64,000 nt of DNA from Teretinema sp942493045 (GTDB lineage Bacteria > Spirochaetota > Spirochaetia > Treponematales > Treponemataceae), in assembly GCA_942493045.1 (NCBI GenBank), contig OW818665.1, positions 2,356,001-2,420,000 on the forward strand, written 5' to 3'. Positions within the stretch are counted from its first letter, which is position 1, and each line of letters begins with the position of its first letter. A model generated the notes under the pieces. The model saw only the letters and a program-made list of their open reading frames with translations. It did no database searches and had not been told where the DNA came from. This document shows positions 33,921 to 42,693 of the stretch, one piece after another. Both the position numbers and the translations under genes were made by a program.

Positions 33921-35428
33921 TACTTACGCAACCGGATTGACTCCGTTAATTCAAGACGGTTTCCGACTCCCGTTTTACGGTAGATGTTATGAATGTGGGT
34001 CTTTACTGTTTTTAAGGAAATAAAATTCTTGTCAGCGATACTCTGATAATCGCGCCCGGACACCAGTTCCCGGATAATTTCCGTCTCCCGGGGAGTCAAC
34101 TCATGGCGGGAACAGAAGTCCGCCAGCAGTTCCGGACTGACACTGGCCGCGGTCGGCTTATACAAAAAGAGAAACAGGCAGCAGATAATCAGAAAAACAA
34201 AGAGCAGGGCGTAAATTATCAGGCTGACAGCGATCCGTGAGCCGTAAACCTGCGGATTAATGACCAAGCCAAGGTAACAGATCGTCTGCAAATCCCGTAC
34301 GACCGGAATAAGAGCCGTATTAAAAGCCAGCAACCGGGCGCTTGCGGTATAAGCCGGGGCCGAAGACCAATGTTCCCGGGGCGAAAGACCATACCGGCCT
34401 TCCATGGGAGTCGGGCCTTCATCCCGCATACCCTGTACTAAAGCTCCGAACATTGACTCACCATAGTTATAATTCAAAAAATTCGGGGCGTTCCTCAAGG
34501 AGATGTTCAGGGGTTTTTCACTGCGATCGGCTACCGCTACCACCCGCAAGTCCGGCGTGAACAGCACGATCTGGGCGACTGAGGTAAAAATACCGGCTGG
34601 ACCACCCGGGCTGGTACGCAAGCGCGCCTGCATAAAAAATGAGTCAAAAGCGGCGTTGGCCCTGTCCATCGCCTCCGGGGATTCCAAATCACTATAATCA
34701 TAACCGTGCCCTTCAAGAGCAAGTGTGACCATGTCCGCCAGCTCAAGATAAGCTTGTCGGGCGATACCGCGCTGGGCGTCCAGGCTATACATGGTCACGA
34801 CCACCGCGGCGACCGTTAAAATCAGGCAGAAAATTACCAGAGCCCGTTGAGTGGCTGAGAAAACAAAGCGGCCAAGAATTTTTCCCAGCAGTGAAAGCAG
34901 GGTATAAAAAGCAATGGCGGCGGCGGCGGCTCCAAAAAAAATACGCAGAGCCGCCGGAGAAATCCAGCTGCCGATTATCAGTTCGGAATTATAGCCGTTA
35001 AATCCGTCATCCACCGCGCGGGGGTTAGTAAAGTCATGTATCCACAGCGGGGCGGTGCGATCCTTCATTTTTATTACGAATTTATACTGAGTCCGGCCCC
35101 GGGGGAAGGGAATTGATATTAACCAATGCCGGCCGGTACCGTCGCGTTCCATCCTGAAGGAAGGGTTGTTGGCGCTCCAGCGCGAAAACAAACCGGAAAG
35201 ATACACCTCTTCTATTTCAGGATTTTGAGAAACATTATTGGCAAGGGCGAAAGCCTCATCCAGGGGCAAACTGAACCGCAACGTACGCTCGACAGCGGCC
35301 GAGCGGTCCACGGCCCTGGCCAGTGGAGGGGTGACAAAAAAAGCCAAAACGCAGACAGCCAGCGCTGAAATACGCAACCAGAAAAAAAACCGTCCGGCGC
35401 GCGAACCAAAAACCTTGTTAGTTACCAT
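33920..35428 (-). CDS. Membrane-bound LuxR-family regulator with a glycogen-binding-like domain
   Basis: A 502-residue protein. TM1 at about residues 17-37 is followed by an extracytoplasmic domain at about 70-152 resembling a CBM48/AMPK-type glycogen-binding module: EVYLSGLFSRW, then TQYKFVIK and FTNPRAVDDGFNGYNSEL. TM2 (158-182) and TM3 (197-215) follow, a second extracytoplasmic region of about 190 residues, and TM4 (about 410-430). The last 60 residues are a LuxR/GerE helix-turn-helix (LTPRETEIIRELVSG, ISLKTVKTHIHNIYRKTG). The pullulanase gene lies just downstream on the same strand. The ATG at 35428 is chosen over that at 35434 because it lies just past the expected transcription start. 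Confidence 0.8.
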   Translation of the reverse strand: MVTNKVFGSRAGRFFFWLRISALAVCVLAFFVTPPLARAVDRSAAVERTLRFSLPLDEAFALANNVSQNPEIEEVYLSGLFSRWSANNPSFRMERDGTGRHWLISIPFPRGRTQYKFVIKMKDRTAPLWIHDFTNPRAVDDGFNGYNSELIIGSWISPAALRIFFGAAAAAIAFYTLLSLLGKILGRFVFSATQRALVIFCLILTVAAVVVTMYSLDAQRGIARQAYLELADMVTLALEGHGYDYSDLESPEAMDRANAAFDSFFMQARLRTSPGGPAGIFTSVAQIVLFTPDLRVVAVADRSEKPLNISLRNAPNFLNYNYGESMFGALVQGMRDEGPTPMEGRYGLSPREHWSSAPAYTASARLLAFNTALIPVVRDLQTICYLGLVINPQVYGSRIAVSLIIYALLFVFLIICCLFLFLYKPTAASVSPELLADFCSRHELTPRETEIIRELVSGRDYQSIADKNFISLKTVKTHIHNIYRKTGVGNRLELTESIRLRK

Positions 35429-35438
35429 ATTCATTCTC

Positions 35439-35444
35439 AGTATA
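35439..35444 (-). promoter_or_regulatory. -10 box of the membrane LuxR gene
   Basis: TATACT on the minus strand, ending 10 bases before the ATG at 35428. The -35 region is poor (CACACA), so an activator may be needed. The leader would be about 4 bases and lacks an SD. Confidence 0.45.
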
Positions 35445-35486
35445 GCAGAGCCGTAGCGCCTTGTGTGTGAAAAAACATCAAAAGAA

Positions 35487-35513
35487 AGGACGCGGCACTG
35501 CTGCGCCGCGTCC
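35487..35513 (-). terminator. Terminator of the small envelope-protein cluster
   Basis: GGACGCGGC and GCCGCGTCC form a 9-bp stem; on the minus strand TTTCTTTTGATGTTTTTT follows. It lies between the cluster end at 35539 and the LuxR gene. Confidence 0.75.
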
Positions 35514-35538
35514 AATAAGGAGTTTTTTATTCTTACAT

Positions 35539-35757
35539 CTATGTTTTTTTCTTAAGCACCAATAAAACACCGCCGACAGCTATCGAAGCGACACCTACCC
35601 ACATCGGGATAAATACAGTCTCTTTTTCCTTTACGGAAAGCTCGACAACACCCAGCTTGGCGGTATGATTCTTTTTGGTATAGGTAAAACTACCATAGGC
35701 CAAAATCAGTATTCCCGCTGCAACCAAGATTATGGCAATAAATCTGATCGGTTTCAC
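35539..35757 (-). CDS. Small two-helix membrane protein (DUF3185-like)
   Basis: A 72-residue protein starting at GTG 35757, which has SD AAGGAAG; the longer frame from 35832 overlaps the upstream gene. Two membrane helices (FIAIILVAAGILILAYGSFT and PMWVGVASIAVGGVLLVL) flank a Lys/Glu-rich segment with YTKKNHTAKLGVVELSVKEK. This arrangement resembles DUF3185 proteins, whose function is unknown. It starts 13 bases after the barrel-like gene's stop. Confidence 0.65.
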   Translation of the reverse strand: MKPIRFIAIILVAAGILILAYGSFTYTKKNHTAKLGVVELSVKEKETVFIPMWVGVASIAVGGVLLVLKKKT

Positions 35758-35770
35758 TTTTTCTACTTCC

Positions 35771-36274
35771 TTACAGCCAGAATAAGATCTGGGCACCGAG
35801 CAGGCCGGAGCTGGTCTGCAGCTGAATACCATTGTCTATATCAAGATTCATGATATAAGACAGGCCGAACGAGACAATCTCCAAATTCAAATCGGCGCTA
35901 ACCTTGGCATTCAAACCGGTTTTAAAGGGTTTGGACTCATTAAAGTTGTAAGTCAAATTCGGTCCGGCACCTACCGACAGCGTCACCAGGGCGATATCCA
36001 GAGCCACGCCGGCGTCCAGCATCAGATTCAAACCATTTACTTCTCCGGTGGACAGGAATACCAAGCCTTCAACCTGGAACCAATTCATACGCGCCCGGAT
36101 ATCGCCGCCAAAGGCAAATTGATCGACGTTCAGGTTATCAGCGTCAATTGACTGTCCCATTAAAACCGGGGACTTGAAAAACATCGCCCCGCCAAGCCCG
36201 ATCGTAGCGCCCTGGGCAAAAACGGCCAGGGGAAAAAGCACGCACAGTGTCAATAAAACAATAATTCTTTTCAT
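35771..36274 (-). CDS. Exported barrel-like outer-membrane protein
   Basis: A 167-residue protein. The start is at 36274, after a recognisable signal peptide ending AVFAQ; the longer frame begins with unrelated residues. The mature part is Gly-rich with alternating hydrophobic residues, and it ends in ILFWL, which suits a small outer-membrane beta-barrel of about eight strands. I do not recognise the family. It lies between a lipoprotein gene and the DUF3185-like gene on the same strand. Confidence 0.6.
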   Translation of the reverse strand: MKRIIVLLTLCVLFPLAVFAQGATIGLGGAMFFKSPVLMGQSIDADNLNVDQFAFGGDIRARMNWFQVEGLVFLSTGEVNGLNLMLDAGVALDIALVTLSVGAGPNLTYNFNESKPFKTGLNAKVSADLNLEIVSFGLSYIMNLDIDNGIQLQTSSGLLGAQILFWL

Positions 36275-36337
36275 GATTACCTCATCTTTCGCAGAAACGC
36301 GTCTGGGAAAACCAAAGGCTCTCCCGGACATCCATCC

Positions 36338-36691
36338 TTACTGTCTGGTGTACATTGTCGAGACACCACCGTTGGTCAGCGTCATTTCGCGGTTATAGGA
36401 AGCGAATGAATAGGTGTGCACGTCGGTGCTGTCATCGCTCCAGGTACGGGTAATGGTGTCGCTGGTGGAAGTCCAGGTGCCGGTATTGGTAAAGCCCAAT
36501 CCTTCAAAGGGAGTGTACGTTGAAACACAGGTCGCGTCACGGTTAAATACCGCGGTAGTGGTACCTACCAGATTCTCAGCTTCCCAGGTACCGACTATCG
36601 GTTCGATCAGCGAGACATCCTGCGCGCAGCCACCGATAAACAAGGTCGCGGCTATACCGCAAACCAGTAAAAGTCCGGCGATTCTTTTCAT
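36338..36691 (-). CDS. Small lipoprotein, lipocalin-like beta-sheet fold
   Basis: A 117-residue protein with lipobox FIGGC (Cys at about 22) and SD GGAGG before the ATG. IVGTWEAENLVGTTTAVFNRDATC and TGTWTSTSDTITRTW resemble the repeated strands of small lipocalin-like envelope lipoproteins. The function is unknown; the fold call is an inference from the pattern of Gly-Thr-Trp strands. Confidence 0.6.
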   Translation of the reverse strand: MKRIAGLLLVCGIAATLFIGGCAQDVSLIEPIVGTWEAENLVGTTTAVFNRDATCVSTYTPFEGLGFTNTGTWTSTSDTITRTWSDDSTDVHTYSFASYNREMTLTNGGVSTMYTRQ

Positions 36692-36782
36692 ATTTCCTCC
36701 ATGGAAAAACTAATCCAATTTGTAATACATCCCGACGCGCAGCTACTGCCCGCGGCATCGGGATCCAAGAGGCCTAAACGCG

Positions 36783-36974
36783 TTACCTTCCTACACGAAA
36801 ATCGTACAGGGGTCCCAGCAAACCAAAGGCCGCCAGAACGTAAAGCACAACCACGATAGTAACAACGATGTTCAAAATCTTTCTGATCGAGCTGCTCATC
36901 GGGATATAATTATTGATAGTCCACATAATGACTCCGATTACTACCAACAAAATTATCAGCTGAATTAACGGCAT
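36783..36974 (-). CDS. Thivi_2564-family small membrane protein
   Basis: A 63-residue protein with two membrane helices around YIPMSSSIRKILNIV, the characteristic centre of the Thivi_2564 family (PLIQLIILLVVIGVIMWTIN at the start). SD GGAGG-like sequence is present. The function of the family is unknown. It is the first gene of a run of four small envelope proteins on this strand and is divergent from the HD-GYP response regulator. Confidence 0.8.
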   Translation of the reverse strand: MPLIQLIILLVVIGVIMWTINNYIPMSSSIRKILNIVVTIVVVLYVLAAFGLLGPLYDFRVGR

Positions 36975-37117
36975 TCCTTTCCTCCATTCACGAACTTGAT
37001 ATCCGGAAGATACACAGGAGCGGAAAAAACATCTGTTCGGAAGCCAACATTGACAAAACTCTCTGGAATTCCGCCGGTGAGTAGCTGATACTTATAACCG
37101 GATAGAAGGAGAAAAGT

Positions 37118-38182
37118 ATGGAGCTTTCACAGATAGATACCTTTGGACTGCATGTGCTGTGTATCGATGACAGCAAGTCCCAATTAAGCCTTTACAAGAG
37201 CCAGCTGGAAGCCATGTATCAGACAACCTGCGCGGAAACTTATCAGGAGGCAGTGGCCTGCCTCAGCGCATTCCGGCCGGATCTGATCATCCTGGATATG
37301 ACAATGCCCCAGGTCAGCGGTCTGGAATTTCTGGATATCCTGCGCTACACACCGAATTATGCCCATATCCCGGTTATAATTGTTTCGGGGGATAATAATC
37401 CCTCAGATATCAAGGAGGCCTTCCGCCGGGGAGCGGCGGATTATGTGAAAAAGCCTTATGACGATGAAGAGCTACTACTGCGCATCAACCGCATTTTTCA
37501 GCTGTCCGGCAAATCCCGCGGCGACAAAAAAGAAAACTCCGGCAGTCTGAATTCAGCGCAGGAACTGCTGATTCAATCCCTGGCCGACTTGGCTTCCGCC
37601 AAGGATAACGAAAACACCAGACATCTTGAGCGCATCGGGTTATACGCCAGGGAACTGGCTTCGGCCGCCTCACGGCTGCCGCGTTTTCGCACCATTATAT
37701 CGGCGGATTTTATCGAGAAAATCGGCAGCATGGCCCGGTTGCATGATATCGGCAAAGTGAACATCCCGGATTATATTCTGCATAAAACCGAACCGCTTAC
37801 CGAGCGGGAGTTTGATCACATCAAAAAACACACCACCGATGGCGCCCGCACTATCGATATGATCAGGCTTTCTTTTCCGGACTATGCCTTTCTGGACTTT
37901 GCCAGAGACATCATTCTTTCCCACCATGAACACTGGGACGGCACCGGTTATCCAGAAGGGCGCAAGGGTACCGATATCGCTCTTTCAGCGCGCATCACCG
38001 CCATTGCCGAAGTTTTTGACGCCTTGACGATTAACCGGATCTACCGTGAAGCGGTTCCGCCGGAAGAGGCCTATAAAACTATTGTGGGGTTGAAGGGTAA
38101 GTTCTTTGATCCTGATCTGATAGAAGCGACTAATTTTTGCAAAAGCCGTTTTTTTGAAGTATTTGAGAAAAACAGGGATTGA
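37118..38182 (+). CDS. Response regulator with HD-GYP output domain
   Basis: A 354-residue protein. Receiver domain at residues 10-130: acidic pair DDS, phosphoacceptor Asp in LIILDMTMP, and Lys in VKKPYD. The HD-GYP domain follows with HDIGKVNIPD, HHEHWDGTGYP and AIAEVFDALT, all ligands intact, so it should hydrolyse cyclic-di-GMP when phosphorylated. No kinase gene is adjacent. SD AAGGAG is present. The gene ends 12 bases before the converging HD protein gene. Confidence 0.95.
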   Translation: MELSQIDTFGLHVLCIDDSKSQLSLYKSQLEAMYQTTCAETYQEAVACLSAFRPDLIILDMTMPQVSGLEFLDILRYTPNYAHIPVIIVSGDNNPSDIKEAFRRGAADYVKKPYDDEELLLRINRIFQLSGKSRGDKKENSGSLNSAQELLIQSLADLASAKDNENTRHLERIGLYARELASAASRLPRFRTIISADFIEKIGSMARLHDIGKVNIPDYILHKTEPLTEREFDHIKKHTTDGARTIDMIRLSFPDYAFLDFARDIILSHHEHWDGTGYPEGRKGTDIALSARITAIAEVFDALTINRIYREAVPPEEAYKTIVGLKGKFFDPDLIEATNFCKSRFFEVFEKNRD

Positions 38183-38193
38183 GCAGTCCGTAA

Positions 38194-39555
38194 TCAGGCA
38201 ATCTTCCAGGCTAAGCCCATGCGCTCCGGAATATCGCCTTCACGCTCGCTGATAAAGTCTACAAAAATATCAAAGAGTACCGGGTCCAGCCGTCCATGCG
38301 CCACCGGCCGGTCACGCAGAAATTCAAGGGCCTCCAGCGGAGTCATGGGCTTCTTGTAATCCCGGGAAGAGTCGGTCATAGCGTCATAAATATCTACAAT
38401 CGCCAGCATTTCGGTCGGCAGAAAACCGAGGGAACGGCCTAAAAGATAGTCATCGGAATTTACGCCGATGCAACGCTGCACTTCTTCCAGCTTACGCATG
38501 CCCTTATCGCGTTCCATGCGCGTCACTCCGTACCCGTCCTGCTTGAAGAGAGCGTTGTGGTGGTCGCCGGCCATCAACCGGGCCAGCTCATGCTCGGTTC
38601 CGTAGTTCATCAGGATAAGGCCGGAACTTAAAAAGACATGCTGCCGTATTTCCTTGGAGTTGTATCCGGCGTCGCTTTCAAAATAATCCAGGTTGGCAAT
38701 CTTCCCGATATCATGCAGAAAGGCGCCAAGGGCATATTCTTTCATAGCCGGCGGACTGATCAGGGGCAGGGGCACCAGATTGTCCGAAGTAAACAGGTGA
38801 TCGCGCAAATTAGGCAATATGATCCGATACGTATCCCGATAAAATTCCGGAAAAATCCGCCGGATACGCTGAGCGACACCCTTGTGTACCTGTTCATTGT
38901 AATAATACATAAAACCGATCAGTGTGCCGAAGACCCGTCCGACATGGTTCATGGTTTGGCCGTTCGAAAGCGAGCGGAAAACTTCAAAAAGCATGGCGGC
39001 GGTAGAACCATCTTCCAGCAGCGCCAGCGCCTCCCCAACCACGTGTTGGGTCTCCGCGGCGATTATTTTCTCATGGCCGGTAAATTCGTTGCGGTTCAGG
39101 GAAAGAGAGGCTTTGTTGATACTGAAACCTTCCTGCACTGAATCCATAATGGCGCGGGCCTTGGTCATGGGGTGTATTTCCACGCCGCGCATCTCGCGCA
39201 GCGTGGAGCGGATCTTGCCCATCACCCTGGTGCGCTCCTCCGCGCCCATCTCGGTATAGGCGTGGGTCTTGGTGGCAAAGGGGTCTTCGGCGGCGGCAAC
39301 CAGCCGGTCAATATGCTGCTTGGGAACCATATAGTAATCGTTTTCGAAGGAAAACGGCGATTGCTGAAGCAGGAAGGAAAGAACCACGCGCTCGGCGTCA
39401 ATGCGTCCGCCCTGATACCCCAAAATGCGGTATATCGGGATCTCGCCTTTGGCAAGCTCATCCTTATGATTCTGGACAAAATCGTGAGTAATCCGGACAA
39501 CGGTACCCTTGCCCGGCTCGGCTTTTTCAAGTTGTAATCGCTCTATTTTATCCAT
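38194..39555 (-). CDS. HD-domain phosphohydrolase, divergent HD-GYP type
   Basis: A 453-residue protein starting at ATG 39555 (MDKIERLQ); the longer frame enters the promoter. The N-terminal half has no domain I recognise. The C-terminal half has FLHDIGKIANLD (HD pair), then DHHNALFKQDGYG in the place of the GYP motif HHExxDGxGYP, and AIVDIYDAMTD. The altered GYP motif (GYG, no Pro) makes cyclic-di-GMP cleavage uncertain; the role could be other nucleotide hydrolysis or binding. It is divergent from the UDG-like gene. Confidence 0.8.
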   Translation of the reverse strand: MDKIERLQLEKAEPGKGTVVRITHDFVQNHKDELAKGEIPIYRILGYQGGRIDAERVVLSFLLQQSPFSFENDYYMVPKQHIDRLVAAAEDPFATKTHAYTEMGAEERTRVMGKIRSTLREMRGVEIHPMTKARAIMDSVQEGFSINKASLSLNRNEFTGHEKIIAAETQHVVGEALALLEDGSTAAMLFEVFRSLSNGQTMNHVGRVFGTLIGFMYYYNEQVHKGVAQRIRRIFPEFYRDTYRIILPNLRDHLFTSDNLVPLPLISPPAMKEYALGAFLHDIGKIANLDYFESDAGYNSKEIRQHVFLSSGLILMNYGTEHELARLMAGDHHNALFKQDGYGVTRMERDKGMRKLEEVQRCIGVNSDDYLLGRSLGFLPTEMLAIVDIYDAMTDSSRDYKKPMTPLEALEFLRDRPVAHGRLDPVLFDIFVDFISEREGDIPERMGLAWKIA

Positions 39556-39564
39556 TTTGTACTT

Positions 39565-39593
39565 ACTATCGTCTGTTCCGGCCCTGCTGTCAA
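39565..39593 (-). promoter_or_regulatory. Promoter of the HD-domain gene
   Basis: On the minus strand perfect TTGACA (39593-39588), a 17-bp spacer and GATAGT (39570-39565). The ATG at 39555 is about 3 bases after the expected start, without an SD. Confidence 0.6.
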
Positions 39594-39636
39594 CCGGATG
39601 CCAGAGTGGCAACTTTCTGCTATACTCGCGCTCATT

Positions 39637-40377
39637 ATGACACCGACACAATGGGCCGCTTTTACGGACTTTCGTGACCGTTTCCGTGAACAGTGCCGGC
39701 TATGGAGCGCCTCGACCGGAGGCAGCGACGGCTGGCTGGCCGAGCTGCAGAAGCAAGCCGCCGTTGCCGATCACAATCCGGAGTACGTATTGGAAACTCC
39801 GATCGTTTATAACACCAGCCTGGACAGTCTTGGCCCGGAAGATGAAATCCGTCTGATAGTAGTGGGCGATAACCCCGGCAAGGATGAGCAGCTCCAAAAA
39901 AACCGGCGGTACCTGGTTGGACAGGCCGGTAAACTCGGCGAAGGGTTTTTCAGACGCCATGGCGAACTGGGCATCGACTTCCGTAAAAACGTGATCATCC
40001 TGAATAAAACGCCTATTCATACCGCCAAAACCAAACAGCTCAGTTTAATCCGCGGTCAGGGCGGAACGAGCTTTACCGAACTGTTCCACGCTACCCAGCA
40101 GTGGATGGCCCGGGAAACCGCGCAGCTCCGCAAGGCCTTAGATTGCGGTCTGTGGCTGGTCGGCTACGGGGAACTACGCGCGAAAGGACTATTTGCCGAC
40201 TATGCCGCCGAACTGAGCCGCGCCTGCGCGGGCGATGAGAACGTACGTCTGTATCAGCACTTTTCCATGAACCGGTTTTCGATCGACCTCGCGGAAAAGA
40301 CCGATCCACAGCTTACACTTGCCCAAAATCTGGAGCGCATCGGTCTGGCACACCGCCGGGAGATACTGGGATGGTAA
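39637..40377 (+). CDS. Uracil-DNA glycosylase superfamily-like protein
   Basis: A 246-residue protein starting at ATG 39637, which lies 10 bases after a TATACT box; an in-frame ATG at 39598 would precede this box. LIVVGDNPGKDEQ (about residue 70) resembles motif 1 of family 4/5 uracil-DNA glycosylases, followed by GKLGEGFFRR and NVIILNKTPIHT, placed like the rest of the active site. The C-terminal HFSMNRF may supply the catalytic loop. It could be a DNA repair enzyme or a divergent member without glycosylase activity. It overlaps the next gene by 7 bases. Confidence 0.65.
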   Translation: MTPTQWAAFTDFRDRFREQCRLWSASTGGSDGWLAELQKQAAVADHNPEYVLETPIVYNTSLDSLGPEDEIRLIVVGDNPGKDEQLQKNRRYLVGQAGKLGEGFFRRHGELGIDFRKNVIILNKTPIHTAKTKQLSLIRGQGGTSFTELFHATQQWMARETAQLRKALDCGLWLVGYGELRAKGLFADYAAELSRACAGDENVRLYQHFSMNRFSIDLAEKTDPQLTLAQNLERIGLAHRREILGW

Positions 40378-41255
40378 CAGTGAATCGCACCCCCTATTAC
40401 ATCCTCGCCCTGCTGACTATTACCATCTGGAGCTCTACCTTTATCGCGACCAAGATTTTGCTCAGCGTGTTTTCGCCGATAGAAATCCTGGTCTATCGAT
40501 TTACCCTGGCCTATCTGTTAATGTTTCTGGTGTACCCGCGTCTGCACCGGCCGGAAAGCTTTCGCGTTGAGTTCAAGCTTTTTCTGGCCGGACTGACCGG
40601 TGGAACGCTTTACTTTGTCGCCGAAAACTGGGCTCTCTCCTTTTCGCTGGCGTCAAATGTTTCCCTGCTGGTGTCCACCGCCCCGATCCTGACCGCCATA
40701 CTGGCGCATATCCTGACCAAAAACGAGCGCATTACCCGCTACACGATTGCCGGCGCGGTTACGGCCTTCCTCGGGACAGCCCTGGTGATCTTCAACGGTA
40801 CCTTTGTTTTAAAAATAAACCCTCTGGGTGATACCCTGGCCCTGCTCTCGGCCCTTTCCTGGGCTGCCTATTCCCTGATTATCCGCAATCTGGGCAGCAG
40901 GTATTCCTCTCTGTACGTTACCCGCAAAATTTTCTTTTATACCCTGCTCACCATCGCTCCGGTGTTGATATTCTCCCCGGTAAGGCTGGATTTTACGCCG
41001 CTATTGGATTGGAAAATATCCGCCAATCTGTTTTTTCTAACGCTCTTTGCCTCGTGTCTGGCCTACGTAATCTGGAACAAGGTAGTCTGGGCGCTCGGAG
41101 CCACCCGGGCAAATAATTTCATTTACCTGATACCGCTTTTAACCCTCACCGGAGCGGCACTGATTCTGGGTGAAAAACTAACCATATTCGCGCTGACCGG
41201 CGCCACCTTGATACTGGCCGGTGTCTATATTACCGCCCGGGAGAAACGACTATGA
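40371..41255 (+). CDS. EamA/DMT-family transporter
   Basis: A 294-residue membrane protein with ten predicted helices in two five-helix EamA repeats: ALLTITIWSSTFIATKILL and FSPIEILVYRFTLAYL at the start, and LALLSALSWAAYSLIIRN opening the second half. DMT exporters of this type move amino acids, nucleotides or drugs; the substrate cannot be told from the sequence. Its ATG lies inside the UDG-like gene and its end overlaps the MATE gene by 4 bases. Confidence 0.92.
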   Translation: MVTVNRTPYYILALLTITIWSSTFIATKILLSVFSPIEILVYRFTLAYLLMFLVYPRLHRPESFRVEFKLFLAGLTGGTLYFVAENWALSFSLASNVSLLVSTAPILTAILAHILTKNERITRYTIAGAVTAFLGTALVIFNGTFVLKINPLGDTLALLSALSWAAYSLIIRNLGSRYSSLYVTRKIFFYTLLTIAPVLIFSPVRLDFTPLLDWKISANLFFLTLFASCLAYVIWNKVVWALGATRANNFIYLIPLLTLTGAALILGEKLTIFALTGATLILAGVYITAREKRL

Positions 41256-42619
41256 GAGCAAGCATCGATACATCGCGTCTGCAAAGAGCTTACAGTTTTA
41301 TAAAACCGCTGTTTCTGATCGCCGTCCCGATCATGCTTCAAAACCTGGTGAACTCGATGGTCAATATGGCTGACACCGTCATGATCGGCCGACTGGGCAC
41401 CAGCGAAATCGCGGCCGTCGGCCTTGGTAACCAGATCTTCTTTTTACTGAACATGTTTCTGTTCGGCATCTCCTCCGGGGGGTCGGTGTTTACGGCCCAG
41501 TATTGGGGGAAAAAAGATATTGTCGGCATCAAGCGGACCACCGGTTTATGTCTGCTGCTGGTCACGATAATCGCCGCGCTTTTCACTTTCGCCTCCCGGT
41601 TCTTTCCAGCGCAGATTATCGCGCTGTATTCCAGGGACGCCGCCGTCATTCGATTAGGAGCCGCCTATCTTTCCACGGTCTCGCTGTCCTTCATACCCTT
41701 CGGTATCAGCTTTGTATTCATGATCCTGTTGCGTACCATCGGACGGGTCCGCCTGTCTATGACAACGACCTTTATCTCACTGGGCATTAATCTGGTTTTG
41801 AACTGGCTTTTTATTTTCGGCGCCGGACCGATACCGGCCATGGGCGTTACCGGAGCGGCGATAGCGACCGTGATCGCCCGTCTGGTTGAAATGTTTATTT
41901 TGATCGGTATGTCCTATCTTAAAAAATATGCCCTCGCCGGAACGCCGGCGGAACTGTTCGGCTTTGATCTGTTTTTCCTGAAAAAATATCTGCCCATCGC
42001 CCTGCCGGTCTTTGTCAATGAAGTATTGTGGTCGATGGGAATCACCATGCAGAGCCTGGTATTCGGGCGCAGCGGCACCGACGCCCTGGCCGCCTTCAAT
42101 ATTACCAACAATGTCTCAATGCTTACCTGGGTGGTTTTCATCGGGCTGGGCAACGCTACGGCCGTGCTGATCGGTAACCAGATCGGAGAAGGCAACGAGG
42201 TTCGGGCCAGGGAAACAGCCCAGCAGATTACACGCTTTAACCCGCTGGTGGCTGTCGGGGTCGGCCTGCTGCTTTTCCCCCTCTCGCGACTATTGCCCTT
42301 TTTATTCAACGCCGGCGAGCCGGTAATCGCCGCGGCCCAGGGCATGCTGCTCCTTACCATGTGCATGTATCCCTTCCGCAGTTTCAACATGACCATGGTG
42401 ATCGGCGTCTGCCGGGCCGGCGGAGACACTGTCTTTTGCGCGGTTTATGATGTATTCTTTTTATGGGTGGTGGCCCTGCCGCTGGCGGCGGTTGCCGCGT
42501 ATTTTTTCCAAGCGCCGGCCCTGATAATTTTTTTGCTGCTTTCCAGTGAAGAACCATTAAAAGCGGCCCTCGGATATTTCCGGCTGCGTTCCGGGAAATG
42601 GCTGCGCAACATTACCTGA
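41252..42619 (+). CDS. MATE-family multidrug/cation antiporter
   Basis: A 455-residue protein with twelve predicted helices, opening AVPIMLQNLVNSMVNMADTVMIGRLG, the MATE N-terminal signature; the second repeat has FVNEVLWSMGITMQSLVFGR. It exports organic cations or metabolites using Na+ or H+. Translation is coupled to the EamA gene by ATGA overlap, so two exporters and a UDG-like protein form one transcript. Confidence 0.94.
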   Translation: MRASIDTSRLQRAYSFIKPLFLIAVPIMLQNLVNSMVNMADTVMIGRLGTSEIAAVGLGNQIFFLLNMFLFGISSGGSVFTAQYWGKKDIVGIKRTTGLCLLLVTIIAALFTFASRFFPAQIIALYSRDAAVIRLGAAYLSTVSLSFIPFGISFVFMILLRTIGRVRLSMTTTFISLGINLVLNWLFIFGAGPIPAMGVTGAAIATVIARLVEMFILIGMSYLKKYALAGTPAELFGFDLFFLKKYLPIALPVFVNEVLWSMGITMQSLVFGRSGTDALAAFNITNNVSMLTWVVFIGLGNATAVLIGNQIGEGNEVRARETAQQITRFNPLVAVGVGLLLFPLSRLLPFLFNAGEPVIAAAQGMLLLTMCMYPFRSFNMTMVIGVCRAGGDTVFCAVYDVFFLWVVALPLAAVAAYFFQAPALIIFLLLSSEEPLKAALGYFRLRSGKWLRNIT

Positions 42620-42693
42620 AGCTTTTTAAATAGGTACCGGGGGAAGACATATCGTTTTTCGCGGGGCCTTAATTTCACGTTGAAGGAGCGTCT

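Noticed and set aside
35758..35832. N-terminal extension of the DUF3185-like protein
   Set aside because: It would overlap the barrel-like gene; GTG at 35757 has an SD and begins the first helix.
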